Source of the DNA: Dendrocalamus latiflorus
Lineage: Eukaryota > Streptophyta > Magnoliopsida > Poales > Poaceae
Length of the DNA: 64,000 bases
Direction: 5' to 3'
Assembly (NCBI GenBank): GCA_017311315.1
Contig: CM029672.1
Span: forward strand, 12,286,026 to 12,350,025
Made by a program: the position numbers and the translations under genes. The notes under the pieces were generated by a model. The model ran no database searches and was not told where the DNA came from. It worked only from the letters and a program-made list of their open reading frames with translations. This document shows, in pieces, positions 23,400-34,600 of this stretch (within the stretch, counting starts at the first letter, position 1; each line of letters starts with the position of its first letter).

Positions 23400-24790
23400 T
23401 GTAGGATCAAGGATACCGACTAGAGAGGGTGAATAGGAGGTTTTTAAAATTTTCTTGTCTACTTAATTAATTCTCTACAATTTCAATAGCAAGAATGTAA
23501 ATCAATTAAGCCTACACAATTCTAGTCAATAGACAAATAATGCTAGCTCTAAATCAAGCAAATAATCACAATAATATCAACAAATAAGAGCTAGAAAGAA
23601 ACAAGCGAGAGATGTGCACAATCAATATTTTATCGTGGTAATCGAAAACTTGCCGGTTTCCACTAGTCCACGTTGAGGTTAGCCCGAACCAATCGGACTA
23701 GCTCCACGAATTAAGCCGAAGTACCGCGATCACTAGGGGTAGCTCTTCCCCGCTCTGGGTAGGTGAGCTCCGACATTCACAAGAACACCGGGCCTTCTCA
23801 CAAGCTCCTTTGAGAAGATCACCAATCAATCCTCCGCCCAATCGTCTAGGTGCCGGCAAGCACCAAGAGTAATAAATCAGGGCTTCACTTGATTTGCAAA
23901 TGAGTGCCAATGGATCAACTAATGAATCCAATGCACTAATTGCTCAGCCACCTCAAATTTAATGCTCAATGTGTAAACAAGGGGTGGAGTGAATGCTCTA
24001 TGCTCAAGAAATGTTCAATGAGTCTCTTCTTACTGTGCTTGAGCAGTGGTACGGGTATTTATACCTTTCACCAACCAAAACTAGCCGTTTGGAACAAATT
24101 CCAGAAAATTCAGGGCAAGCGGAACTACCGCCGGCCTATGGCCGGTAGTTCTGCTCCCATTTATGGCGCGGCAGAACGGCTATGTCAGAGCTCTGTAGTG
24201 ACCATTGGAAAGTCGACGCGGTACTACCGCCGTTGAAAAATCCGGTACTACCACTCTGCGGTAGTTCCGTAAAGTCGGCGCGGTACTACTACTTGAGCCG
24301 AACTCCCAAACTCCCCAAATTTGGCGCTCTCTGGAAAAAAGGCTCCGCTCTGCCTCTGGAGCTTCCGGGCTCCAGAAGTACCGCTCTAGATAGCGGAACT
24401 AACGCACCCTGCAGTAGTTTCGGCGTTGAAATCGTCAATACTTCCGATCTGTGAAATCTCAAATTGCATCCAGAGGGTGCTCTCTGGAAAAAAAGCTCCG
24501 CTCGGATTCCGGAGCTTCCGGTTGCCGGTAGTACCGATTTTCCCAGCGGAACTAGACGTTGAAATCTACGGTACTACCGCTCTTCCAGACAGAGCACAGT
24601 TTCTGGTATTAAAACTGATTTTTAATGAATACATGCTCCTAGTTTGATCCAAATGGCACATAAATTTTATGATCAAGCTACTTGCCATGATTCCTCTTTA
24701 TGGTACGATTATTTATCCTATAATCCGATCTTCCACCTTTTCTCCTAAGACCGGTAAAAATAAAAAGGGATCCTATTCTAAGTATCTATC
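23400..24790 (-). repeat. Truncated Sirevirus-like LTR inserted in the Copia relic
   Basis: Starts (plus strand) TGTAGGATCAAGGATACCGA, the inverse of the LTR 3' end, and runs colinear with the complete solo LTR at 25541-27195 until about 24790 (GGGATCCTATTCTAAGTAT), where similarity stops. The last 300-400 bp of the LTR and a large part of the host Copia pol gene between integrase and late reverse transcriptase are missing, so one deletion probably removed both. Contains many GGTACTACCG-type palindromes (24110-24590). Confidence 0.75.
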
Positions 24791-24814
24791 CTATAAAGGA
24801 AGCAAGTTCCTATC

Positions 24815-27393
24815 TTGTTAAGGAGTTTGAAATGAAAGATTTGGGTTGAACCAAATTTTGCTTAGGCTTGCATCTGGAGCACCTCCCTGGAGGGATTTTA
24901 GTACATCAATCCTCTTATACCAAGAAGGTGTTAGAGAAATTTAATATGGATAGGTCACATCCATTACGAACCCCGATGGTAGTCTGATCCCTAGAAGCGG
25001 TTAACAAACCTTTTAGACCAAGGATGGAAGATGAGGAAATTCTTGGACCAGAGGTTTCATATCTGAGTGTCACTAGGGCACTAATATATCTTGCTAGTTG
25101 CACAATGCTGAATATTGTTTTCGCAGTCAACTAGCTAGCCAGATACAATGCAGCACCAACACGAAGACATTGCGCTGGCATTGAAACTCTCCTCGGGTAT
25201 CTTTGGGGTACACAAGATCTTGAATTGTTTTCCCCAAGAATCAAGACTTGACTATGGTTGGATATACAAATGTAAGATATCCGTCTGATCCCCATAATGC
25301 GAAATTCCATACAGGATTTGTATTTCTTTGTGGTGGTACAACCATTTCTTGGCGATCATTTAAGCAGACCTTGGTAGGTACGTCTGTTAACCACTCAGAA
25401 ATAATAGTGTTGTATGAAGCCTCACAAGAATGTGTTTGGCTCAGACAAATGATTAGCCACATCAAGAAGTAATGTGGCATTAACACCATTGATAACCTCA
25501 CTATTATCTATGAGATAATGTAGCTTGTATGGTACAGATGTGTAGGATCAAGGATACCGACTAGAGGGGGGTGAATAGGAGGTTTTTAAATTTTTCTTGG
25601 CTACTTAATTAATTCTCTACAATTCTAATAGCAAGAATGTAAAGCAATTACTTCTACACAATTCTAGTCAATAGACAAGTAATACTAGCTCTAACACAAG
25701 CAAATGGTCACAATAGTATCAACAAGTAGAAGCTAGAAAGAAACAGGAGAGAGATGTACACAATTGATGTTTTACCGTGGTAATCGAAAACTTGCCGGTT
25801 TCCCCTAGTCCACGTTGAGGTTAGCCCGAACGAATTGGATCGGCTCCACGAATTAAGCCGAAACACCTCGATCACTAGTGGTAACTCTTCCCCGCTTCGG
25901 GTAGGTGAGCTCCGACCTTCACAAGAATACCGGGTCTTCTCACAATCTCCTTGAGAAGATCACCGATCAATCTTCCGCCCAATTGTCCAAGTGCCAGCAA
26001 GCACTAAGAGTAATAAACCAGGGCTTCACTTGAATGCAAATAAGTGCCAAATGGATCAACTAATGAATGCAAGCACTATTTGCTCAACCATCTCAAATTG
26101 AATGCACAAAAGAGAACTAAGGGTGGAGTGAATGCTATGAGCTCAAAGAATGTTCAATGGGTCTCTCCTTACTGTCCTTGAGCAGTGGTGGGGGTATTTA
26201 TACCCTCCACCAACCAAAACTAGCCATTTGGAACAAATTCCAGAAAAAATTCAGGGGGAGCGGAACTACCGTTCCCAAATCTAGCCGACAGAACGGCTAT
26301 GTCAGAGCTCTGCAGTGATCGTTGGATTTGGCAGCACGGTACTACCGCCGTTGACACTTGCGGTACTACCGCTTGAGCCGAATTCCAAAAGTCCCAAAGT
26401 TGGTGCTCTCTGAAAAAAAGGCTTCGCTCTGAGTCCGGAGCTTCTGAACTCTGGAAGTACCGCTTTGGATAGCGGAACTACCGCACCTTGCGGTAGTTCC
26501 AACGTTGAAATCGCCGGTACTTCCGCTCCGCAAAATTTTAGATTTCATCCGGAGGAGCTCTTTGGAAAAAACGTTCCGCTCAACCTTCGGATCTTCCGGG
26601 CTCCAGAAGTACTGCTCAAAAATGCGGAACTACCGCTCCCTGCGGTAGTTTCGGCGTTGAAAGTGCCGGTACTTCCGATCCCGCAAAAACTAAAATGCAT
26701 CCGGGGGTGCTCTCTGGAAAAAAGGCTCCGCTCGAGATTCGGAGCTTCCGGTCGCCGGTAGTACCGATTCTGGGCGCAGAACTACTGCTCTCTGGTAGTT
26801 CCGACGTTTAAATCTGCGGTACTACCGCTCTTCCAGACAGAGCACAGTTTTGGTTTTAAATCTGATTTTTGATTAATGCATGCTTCTAAATTGATCCAAA
26901 TGGCAGAAAAATTTGCTATCAAGCTACTTGCCATGATCCCTCTTTATGGTACGATTATCTACCCTATAATCTGGTCTTCCACCTTTCCTCCTTAAGATCG
27001 GTAAAAATAAAGGGGGATCATATTCTATGTATACCTTTGCCTTGAGCCATTTTGTGTCTTCACATTTATCCTTTGGCTTGCATCTTGTCACCAACATATG
27101 GGCTAAACCTTTGCATGCTCATTAAACATGTTAATCTCATATTCACATAAATTCATTAATTACCAAAACCATTTTTAGGGGCATAGATGCTTTCAAGATG
27201 CAAATGGGATACGTTAAATGTAATATCACGAAGCATATTACTCCTAAATTTTTTTATCCTCACGAACTCCAAAAGAACAGAGAGGTAAAGGTTTTAAAAA
27301 CTAGATCTTGTAATAATCTGATAGATATATTTACAAAAGCTCTCCTAGCCTCTAACTTCCAAAAGTGGGTACGAGGCATAGGGATGAGATGAC
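24815..27393 (+). pseudogene. Copia reverse transcriptase/RNase H remnant, split by a solo LTR
   Basis: The piece 24815-25540 encodes EFEMKDLG, FCLGLHLEHLPGGILVHQ and later EASQECVWLRQMISHIK, the end of the reverse transcriptase and RNase H of a Copia element. After the LTR insertion at 25541-27195 the frame resumes at 27196 with YVKCNITKHITPKFFYPHEL and DIFTKALLASNFQKWV, the usual Copia C-terminus. Several stops are present. Joining across the LTR restores the continuous RNase H region, confirming the insertion. Confidence 0.8.
25541..27195 (-). mobile_element. Solo Sirevirus-like LTR, 1,655 bp, TSD AGATG
   Basis: Plus strand runs from TGTAGGATCAAGGATACC to TTAGGGGCATAGATGCTTTCA, an LTR in minus orientation (TGAAAGCATC...GATCCTACA). 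Both flanks carry AGATG (25536-25540 and 27196-27200). No internal domain is attached, so this is a solo LTR left by recombination between the two LTRs. The part 26260-26850 has dense GGTACTACC/GGAAGTACC palindromes. Confidence 0.9.
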
Positions 27394-27644
27394 TTAGCGA
27401 GTTATAAGGTTCATAGGAGTGAATCCTTGAACCATAGCCCTCATTTAAGATTATAAAATTTATATGATCCTGAAGATTTAATATTGTAGTATTTTTCCCT
27501 TTGAGTTTTTCTGAAATGTTTTCACATGGAGGTTTTTAATGAGACAACAAGTGCGACACAAAAAACGAATGCGATGTACTCTTTTCTCTATCCTTTTTCT
27601 CACTGGTTTTTAGGAGTTTTTAATAAGACATGCATGTCGTGGTA

Positions 27645-27885
27645 TTCGCCTAAGGGGGTGTTATGAAACCTATTAGGTTACATTGATAAGTAAATACTGA
27701 AACTACATTTGAGGAGGTTTAAGCTGTAAATAGACAAGCCTATATATAAGAAAATTTGTCTGAGATTAATAAAGACTTTGTTCCTTTGGTATTTTTCTCA
27801 ATTATTTTCTGATGATTTTCTATTGATTGGTTGCGTAGGTTATATTGGTGATTATTATTTCTCAATAATAAATACTTCTCCGGAG
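27645..27885 (+). repeat. Polypurine tract and 3' LTR of the Copia relic
   Basis: A purine tract CTAAGGGGG (27650-27657) is followed by TGTTATGAAACCTATTAGG at 27659, the start of a short LTR with a TATATATAAG box (about 27740) and AATAAAG. This is the expected 3' end for the Copia relic whose RNase H ends at 27393. The right end (about 27885) is estimated. Confidence 0.6.
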
Positions 27886-28656
27886 ACCAGATGAGCTAGC
27901 GAAGATTAAAGACAGGAGTCAATTTGAGTAGTGATGGATGGTAGGTGCGAGGAGTCATCAACGGTGCAGATAAAAAAGTATGATACAATTGAGTGCAGCA
28001 AGGTACTGTAGCACCATGCAGGCTGCAGCAGCGGATCCGTTTCCATGAAGACAGTACTCATCGAGTACATGAAAATCCTAAATCATTGAATAGAGTCGCA
28101 CAATGAACCGTGGCAGAGCATAAATGAACCTTACAATCACCAAAAGCAGCAATGTCTAATTGCAACGGTAAGAGCTCAACGTCTGTACAGCTAGCTAGAA
28201 ATAATGCCGAGTTCTTCCCTTAGGTCTTATTTAGGAGCCCAAAATTCCCGGCTAACGGGAGTTTTAGGCTTCCAAACAAGGCCTTAAGGTTACAGTCATC
28301 ATGAAATTCCAGTGACTCGATGGAAATGCAAAATCTAATCAGGCTAGTTTGATAATGCAAGGGTTAAAATCTAGATTGCTATGGAAAAAAGAAAGAAATA
28401 ACAAGAGCTAACATCAGGATCATTCGATGAACGGTGGATGTCAACTATAATGTATTGCTAGCAAGCTGATACATGTCAATAAAACAGAATTTCAGTCAAA
28501 CTTCACCTAAAATCATCGACTACCGTTTTAATTTTTCATTCAAAATTTGGCTCAGTACATGCAAGCTAATCTGCTTTAGGAACCCCAGTCAGCCCACTAC
28601 GCTATTCATGTCGAGAAGAAGTCAGGCTTCAGCACAACTACACATCTAGGGATCAG
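27886..28656. other. 3' flank of the HDA15 gene
   Basis: No gene seen. The part next to 28656 is probably the 3' UTR of the deacetylase gene. A tiny palindromic MITE-like unit lies at 28220-28287, with arms TTAGGTCTTATTTAGGAG and CTTCCAAACAAGGCCTTAA around a CCCGGCTAACGGG centre. Confidence 0.5.
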
Positions 28657-31600
28657 TCAATTTTCCGTTTCCTCTCGCCTTGATCTTTTCAAAGGGCGGC
28701 CCTCAAATAGTACTTCGTACAGAAGCCTTTTACTTCCCCATTTCCACCAGAAGGGCCCTGGTCCTCCTAAATGCTTCCTTCTCTTCAGCTCGTTTCCCTT
28801 GTTACCTATACATTCCAGAAAAGAGAATATATGATTTTTTTTTTTGAAATCATGCTTTACAGGAAAAACAAGCATACATGACACATTGATGCTCAAATAG
28901 CTTTTGTGACATGCAGAAATAAACTAATCTGAAAGGACAAGTCAGATCAAGAAGATCAAACATCAAGTTATCGATCAACATTAAGCAGCAACTTAAGAAA
29001 AAATCAAAAACGGTTCAAAATTATTTCTTAGCCTTGCTTCAGTTAGATGGTTTGCAAATCAGATCAATAATGTATTGAAATTTTGAAATTCATGCTTGCA
29101 TGCTTTGTTGCTTCAATTGTCTATGTCAGAATCCAAATTAGCACAGGGGGTTTTGCAATTTAATGCATGCTGAAAAAAATCCCTTTTGTTCAATCATATC
29201 ACCCATTCACATCATTACCTATACAACGTCAGAATAGAAAGCTGCAGCACAGCTCTAAATATCGGCGCAATTGGTAACCAGCAAGCAGGTATAGGTAAAG
29301 TACCTAGCTGATTTAACAAGAGTTCCCTAATAACTTTTTTTTTTGAAAAATAAAAGGCAGCAACTCTATTACCAATCTATAGTCTACTACAATTTATTTA
29401 CCATTAGTTACTGTTTGGAAAAAGAGAAGGATAACACCCTATTACCACGACAAGTCTCTAGCAACAGCAACCAGCTTGCTACTGTGCAGAACACCATTGC
29501 AAAGTTAGGGAACTCACAACTATCCAGGAGCCTGCTGAAGCAGGAGGTAAGTAGCTATTTTGGCTGGTTTAATGTTGAACATAATAAGCAACAATTTCCT
29601 TTTGTTTTCTATTTTCCAGAAAATATTGTGAAAATGGCAGGTGTACGTAAAAGGATAAATCTAACATGGACAGAACTGAAGCAAAAGGTCAATTAGCTCA
29701 AGAAGCCCTAATTCAGGTGCAAAACCTATAACCCCTAATCTGGCTACTTTGCTGAATACTAGCTCTGCTTACATGCAGTAACCAGCAAATTAGCACCATT
29801 TCCAAACCAAGTGGAAAGTAACTGGCTGAAAATCAGCACAGCTGTCATTGGGGCGCTTGTTTGGTTCTGGTTACTCCCAATCCTTGTCTCCACAAAAAAT
29901 AGCTACGCTACTCAAGTACTCATCAATGTCTTAATACATTTCATGATATTTATCTAATTCAATTAGTGGCGATATTTGTTGCATTTTAATCACTCACTAT
30001 ATTTGGAAACAACCGACCCCTGCTGCTCCTGATGTGATGCATAGGTTGGAACTAAAACTGGCCAATATTGTTGCTGGATCTCCAGGACTTCTAAAACAGT
30101 CTGCATGCCCTCCTTTGATGGTGCAGCTGCAACTGTATCATAACATGGATTTTCCCCAAGTAGAACCTGCATGTGTCAAAATATCATCAGGATGGGTGAA
30201 CTTTGCGATAACATCGTAACCATAAATGATCTCTCAGCTGTAATAATTCCACAGCTGTCTGTTTTTTTATATCTGCATTCTGTTATGAGTATTGTGCGTA
30301 TATTCATGAGGCCCAATTGGCAAAATATACAGAGAGAGTACAAGGGACTATATGTAAAGACAACTATACACATTTAAGTAAATACAAAAGAGAGATGCCT
30401 ACTCTTAACACATTCTACAGTAAGCTAAGGATAACAATGTCAAAACCCTGAATTATCTACGACCACAATCCACAATGCAATTAGTTGCACGGTTTAGCGT
30501 ATATATTGTTATGAATATTGTGCATCTATTCATGAAGCCCAAAGGGCAATATATATAGAGATACAATGGGGATATACAGAAGGAATACAAGGCATATTAG
30601 GAAACAAATAACAGTCCTAATCTCTTTCCTATTCTATCCTTAACACCCCCCCCCTTCAAACTCATGGTGGATCACACACACTGAGTTTGGAGAGAAAATA
30701 CAAATGTTGTGCCCTAGTCTGTGGATTCGTGAAGAAGTCAGCAATCTGTAACTCTGAGGACAAACTGAAGAGCAAGTACACCCTCCTGCACCTGAGAGCG
30801 AGTGTATAAAGCATCCACACCAATGTGCTTGGTGAGCTCATGCTTCACTGGATCACGGGCAATACTGACAGTTCCTGTATTGTCAGTCATAAGAGTGGTA
30901 GGTCCCCTCACAGGTACACCAAAATCTGCAAGTAGCCATCTCAACCAAGTAATCTCTGCTGTCACAGCTGCCATAGCTCTCAACTCAGCCTCTACACTCG
31001 AACGGGAAACTGCAGTCTGCTTCTTTGTCTTCCAGGCAATCAGGGAAGAGCCAAGAAAAACACAGTAAGCAGAAAGAGAACGACGATCAGAAGGATCACT
31101 AGCCCAGGTCGCATCAGAGTACGCCTGAAGCTGGAGTGAGGTGGAGCTAGGGAAAAACAAGCGACGAGAGATGGTCCCACGCAAGTAGCGAAGAACACGA
31201 AGAAGATGACTGTAGTGAAGATGAGTAGGACAAGCCATGAACTGACTCAAGATATGAACAGCATGAGCAATATCAGGACGGGTGCTCACAAGATATACCA
31301 AACTGCCAACAAGATGGCGATACCGAGTAGGATCCTCAAGAGGATCACCATCAGTAGCACGAAGCTGAAGAGAGAGCTCCATAGGAGTCTCAGCAATGCG
31401 AGTATCAGTCAGACCAGATCGATCAAGAAGATCCTGGACATACTTCTGTTGGGAGAGATAGTAACCCTCAGGCGTGACAGAAACCTCAATCCCAAGAAAG
31501 TGTGTAAGCAAGCCAAGATCAGTCATCAGAAACTGCTCACTGAGATGCTTCTTCACATATGCAATGAACGAGGGATCGTCACCAGTAATGAGCATATCAT

Positions 31601-34600
31601 CCACATATAGAAGAAGCAGTGTCCTAACACGAGGTGAGACATGGATAAATAGAGCAGGATCATGGGCACTGACAGTGAAACCGACAGCGGTGATCACTGA
31701 GGTAAAACGCGCAAACCAGGCACGAGGGGCCTGTTTGAGACCATAAAGAGCACGACGAAGACGACAGACATGACCAGCTGGAACAGAATACCCGGGTGGT
31801 GGCTGCATGTAAACCTCCTCATGCAAGACACCATTAAGAAAAGCATTCTTAACATCCAGCTGAGAGATAGACCACCGGCGAACAGAAGCAACCGCAACAA
31901 GAGTGTGAACAGTGGTCATATGAGCAACAGGAGCAAATGTCTCATCGTAATCTCGACCATACTCCTGCTGAAAACCACGAGCCACAAGACGAGCCTTGTA
32001 GCGCTCGATAGTACCGTCAGACCTGGTCTTAATCTTGTACACCCACTTGCACATGATAGGACGAGCGTGCACAGGTGTCGGAACAATATCCCAAGTCTCC
32101 GTACGACGAAGCGCATCAAGCTCCTCTGCCATAGCGAGCTGCCACTCAGAATGAGAAGCAGCCTCATGATAAGAACTAGGCTCAGTGACAGAGAGAGTAT
32201 GACCTGTCGAAGTAAAACCAAGACGATCAGGAGGCCGAATGGTTGCCCAGTCACGAAGGGCGTAACGAGGAGCATCATCAGATGAATCAGATGTCGGTGT
32301 CGGCAAAAGACCAGGAGAGGGATCTGGTGAAGGACGAGGACGTCTGGAGTAGTGCACCCCAGAGAAACGAGACGGTGGTGCCATAGGAGCAGGAGGCGGT
32401 GCTGCAGGAGGCAACACAGGAGGTGAACGTACCAAAGGCGGGGAAAGGGGGGAAATGGGTGAGGAGTCAGGGAGAGACAACCATGAAATCGTCTCGATGG
32501 TGGAAGTAGTGGAAGGAGCCGAATCTCGATAGAAGAAAGGTCGAGATTCGTCAAAGACAACATCTCGTGAGATCCTAATCCGTCGAGTAGAAGGATCATA
32601 GCAACGATAACCCTTATGCTCATAACTGTACCCAAGAAACACACTCGACTGACTGGGCTGTCAGTTTAGTGCGCTCACGAAGTGGCAGCAGGACAAAACA
32701 GGTGCAGCCAAAAACACGAAGGTGATCGTACTGGGGGGCTCTAGAGTAGAGACGCTCTATAGGACTGACATTCTTAAGAGCAGTGGAAGGCTGCATATTA
32801 ATGAGATAGGCAGCCGTAGAAACAGCCTCAACCCAGAACTGTGGTGGAACGTGAGAAGCAAGAAGAAGGGTGCGAGCAGTCTCAATCAGATGACGATGCT
32901 TGCGTTCAGCAACCCCATTCTGAGTATGGGCACCAGGGCAAGAAGACTGGTAAAGAGTGCCCTGCTCAGAAAGAAATTGTCTGAACGCACTAGAACAATA
33001 CTCACCAGCAGAATCACAACGAAAGGTACGAATAGAGGACTCAAACTGAGTACGAACCATCATGGCAAAGCTACGATAGATCGCAAGAAACTGACCACGA
33101 TTAGACATAGGGAAAAGCCAAGTAAAACGGGAATAGTCATCAATGAAAATAACATAGAATTTATGCCCGCCTTTAGAGATAATAGGCGCAGGTCCCCATG
33201 CATCTGAATGAACTAAATCAAAAGGACGAGAAGACAATGACTCACTAGAATGATAAGGAAGTTGTAGCTGCTTGCCCAGCTTACAACCTCGACAAAACAT
33301 GGACGTGTCAACGGTAACACGTACAAGGATACCCTGATGAACTAATGACGAAAGACGAGACCCACACAGGTGACCTAAACGGTGATGCCACTGCGCAAAA
33401 ACTCCAGAGGTGGTGGCAGCAGTGGCAGTGGAGGTAGACGTGGCAGGAGACGTGGTAGGAGCAGCTGAAACGGATGGAAGATGAAGACGGTCGAGAATGT
33501 AGAGACCCTGACGATCCCTACGGCGCCGGCCAGTCCCAAGTATCGTCCCTGTCTGTCGATCCTGAACGAAACAGGTATGAGTCAAAACCAACCCTACAAC
33601 CAAGGTCAGTGAGCTGTCCCACTGAAAGAAGCTGCATGGCTAATTGGGGAACATGAGAAACAGCTGGAACAGAAAAATCAGTGGACAAAAGAGTGCCCTG
33701 ACAGCTAACAGACAAGGAAGTACCATCAGCAGTCTGAACAGAGATAGGGAGGGCAGGAGGTCCTACTGAAGTGAGAGATGTGGAATCTGGTGTCATGTGG
33801 AAAGAGGCACCAGAATCTAGAACCCAAGAGGTACCTGGGGGAGACGTCTGAGCTAGACTAGCAGAACCCGCTGAGCTGTGAGAGAGCTGCTGAAGAAGAG
33901 CCTGGCAAAGCTGCTGAACAGAGTCACCTCGCTGAGATCCTGATGAGCTGGTCTGTCCTCCTGTGAAGGAAGGGCCTCCCTGCCCCCCTTAAATCGTCCA
34001 TCCCCACGCGTCTTATTCCGCTTTTTCCGCACCGCACAATGCTGGTAGTCATGCCCGAAGTTCTTGCAGTAGTTGCATTGAACTCCAGTTGGTGCAAAGG
34101 CAGGAGCGGCAACAGGCACCTGGGAAGGAACCGTAGTCGTAGCAGGAACCGTCGATGTAGTCGAAGAAGGAGCAACAAGCACAGTCGGAACGGACCGTGC
34201 TGCTAGCCCGAGACGAAGCTCCTCAGCGCGAAGTGTCGAAAGAGCCTTGGTGACAGTCGGTCGTGGCGAGCGGCTCAGCAGCTGAGCTCTGACAGGCTCA
34301 AACTCTGGGCGAAAACGGCAGACGAAATCATAAAGACGAAGGCGATCATGATCCGCCTTCTGAACTTTGTGGCACTCCTGGCATAGTGGAGAAGCCAGCT
34401 CATCTATCTGGCGCCAGAGACTAGCCAGAGCTCGGAAGAAGTCGTCGACGGAAGAATCTCCCTGGCGAAGCGTCTCCAACTCACGCTGAAGCGAAAAGAA
34501 CTAAACATCACTGCTCTGCTGATATCGCTCACGCAAGTACTCCCAGATCTGTCGAGTAGACCGCAGACCAACAATATCTGGCTGAATGGAGTCGTCGACG

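Noticed and set aside
29343..29696. 117-codon plus-strand ORF in an HDA15 intron
   Set aside because: Low-complexity, Gln/Asn-rich, no motifs, and lies inside a well-defined minus-strand intron (28806-29997).
29990..30172. Stop at 29990 as the end of HDA15
   Set aside because: A strong donor (gtgagt) precedes this stop, and a downstream exon (28805-28657) restores phase and supplies the conserved WWKWG tail. Ending here would be a retained-intron form.
31916..32644. 242-codon minus-strand ORF overlapping Copia pol
   Set aside because: Shadow of the reverse transcriptase frame (30738-32642), in a Leu-rich alternative frame with no motif.
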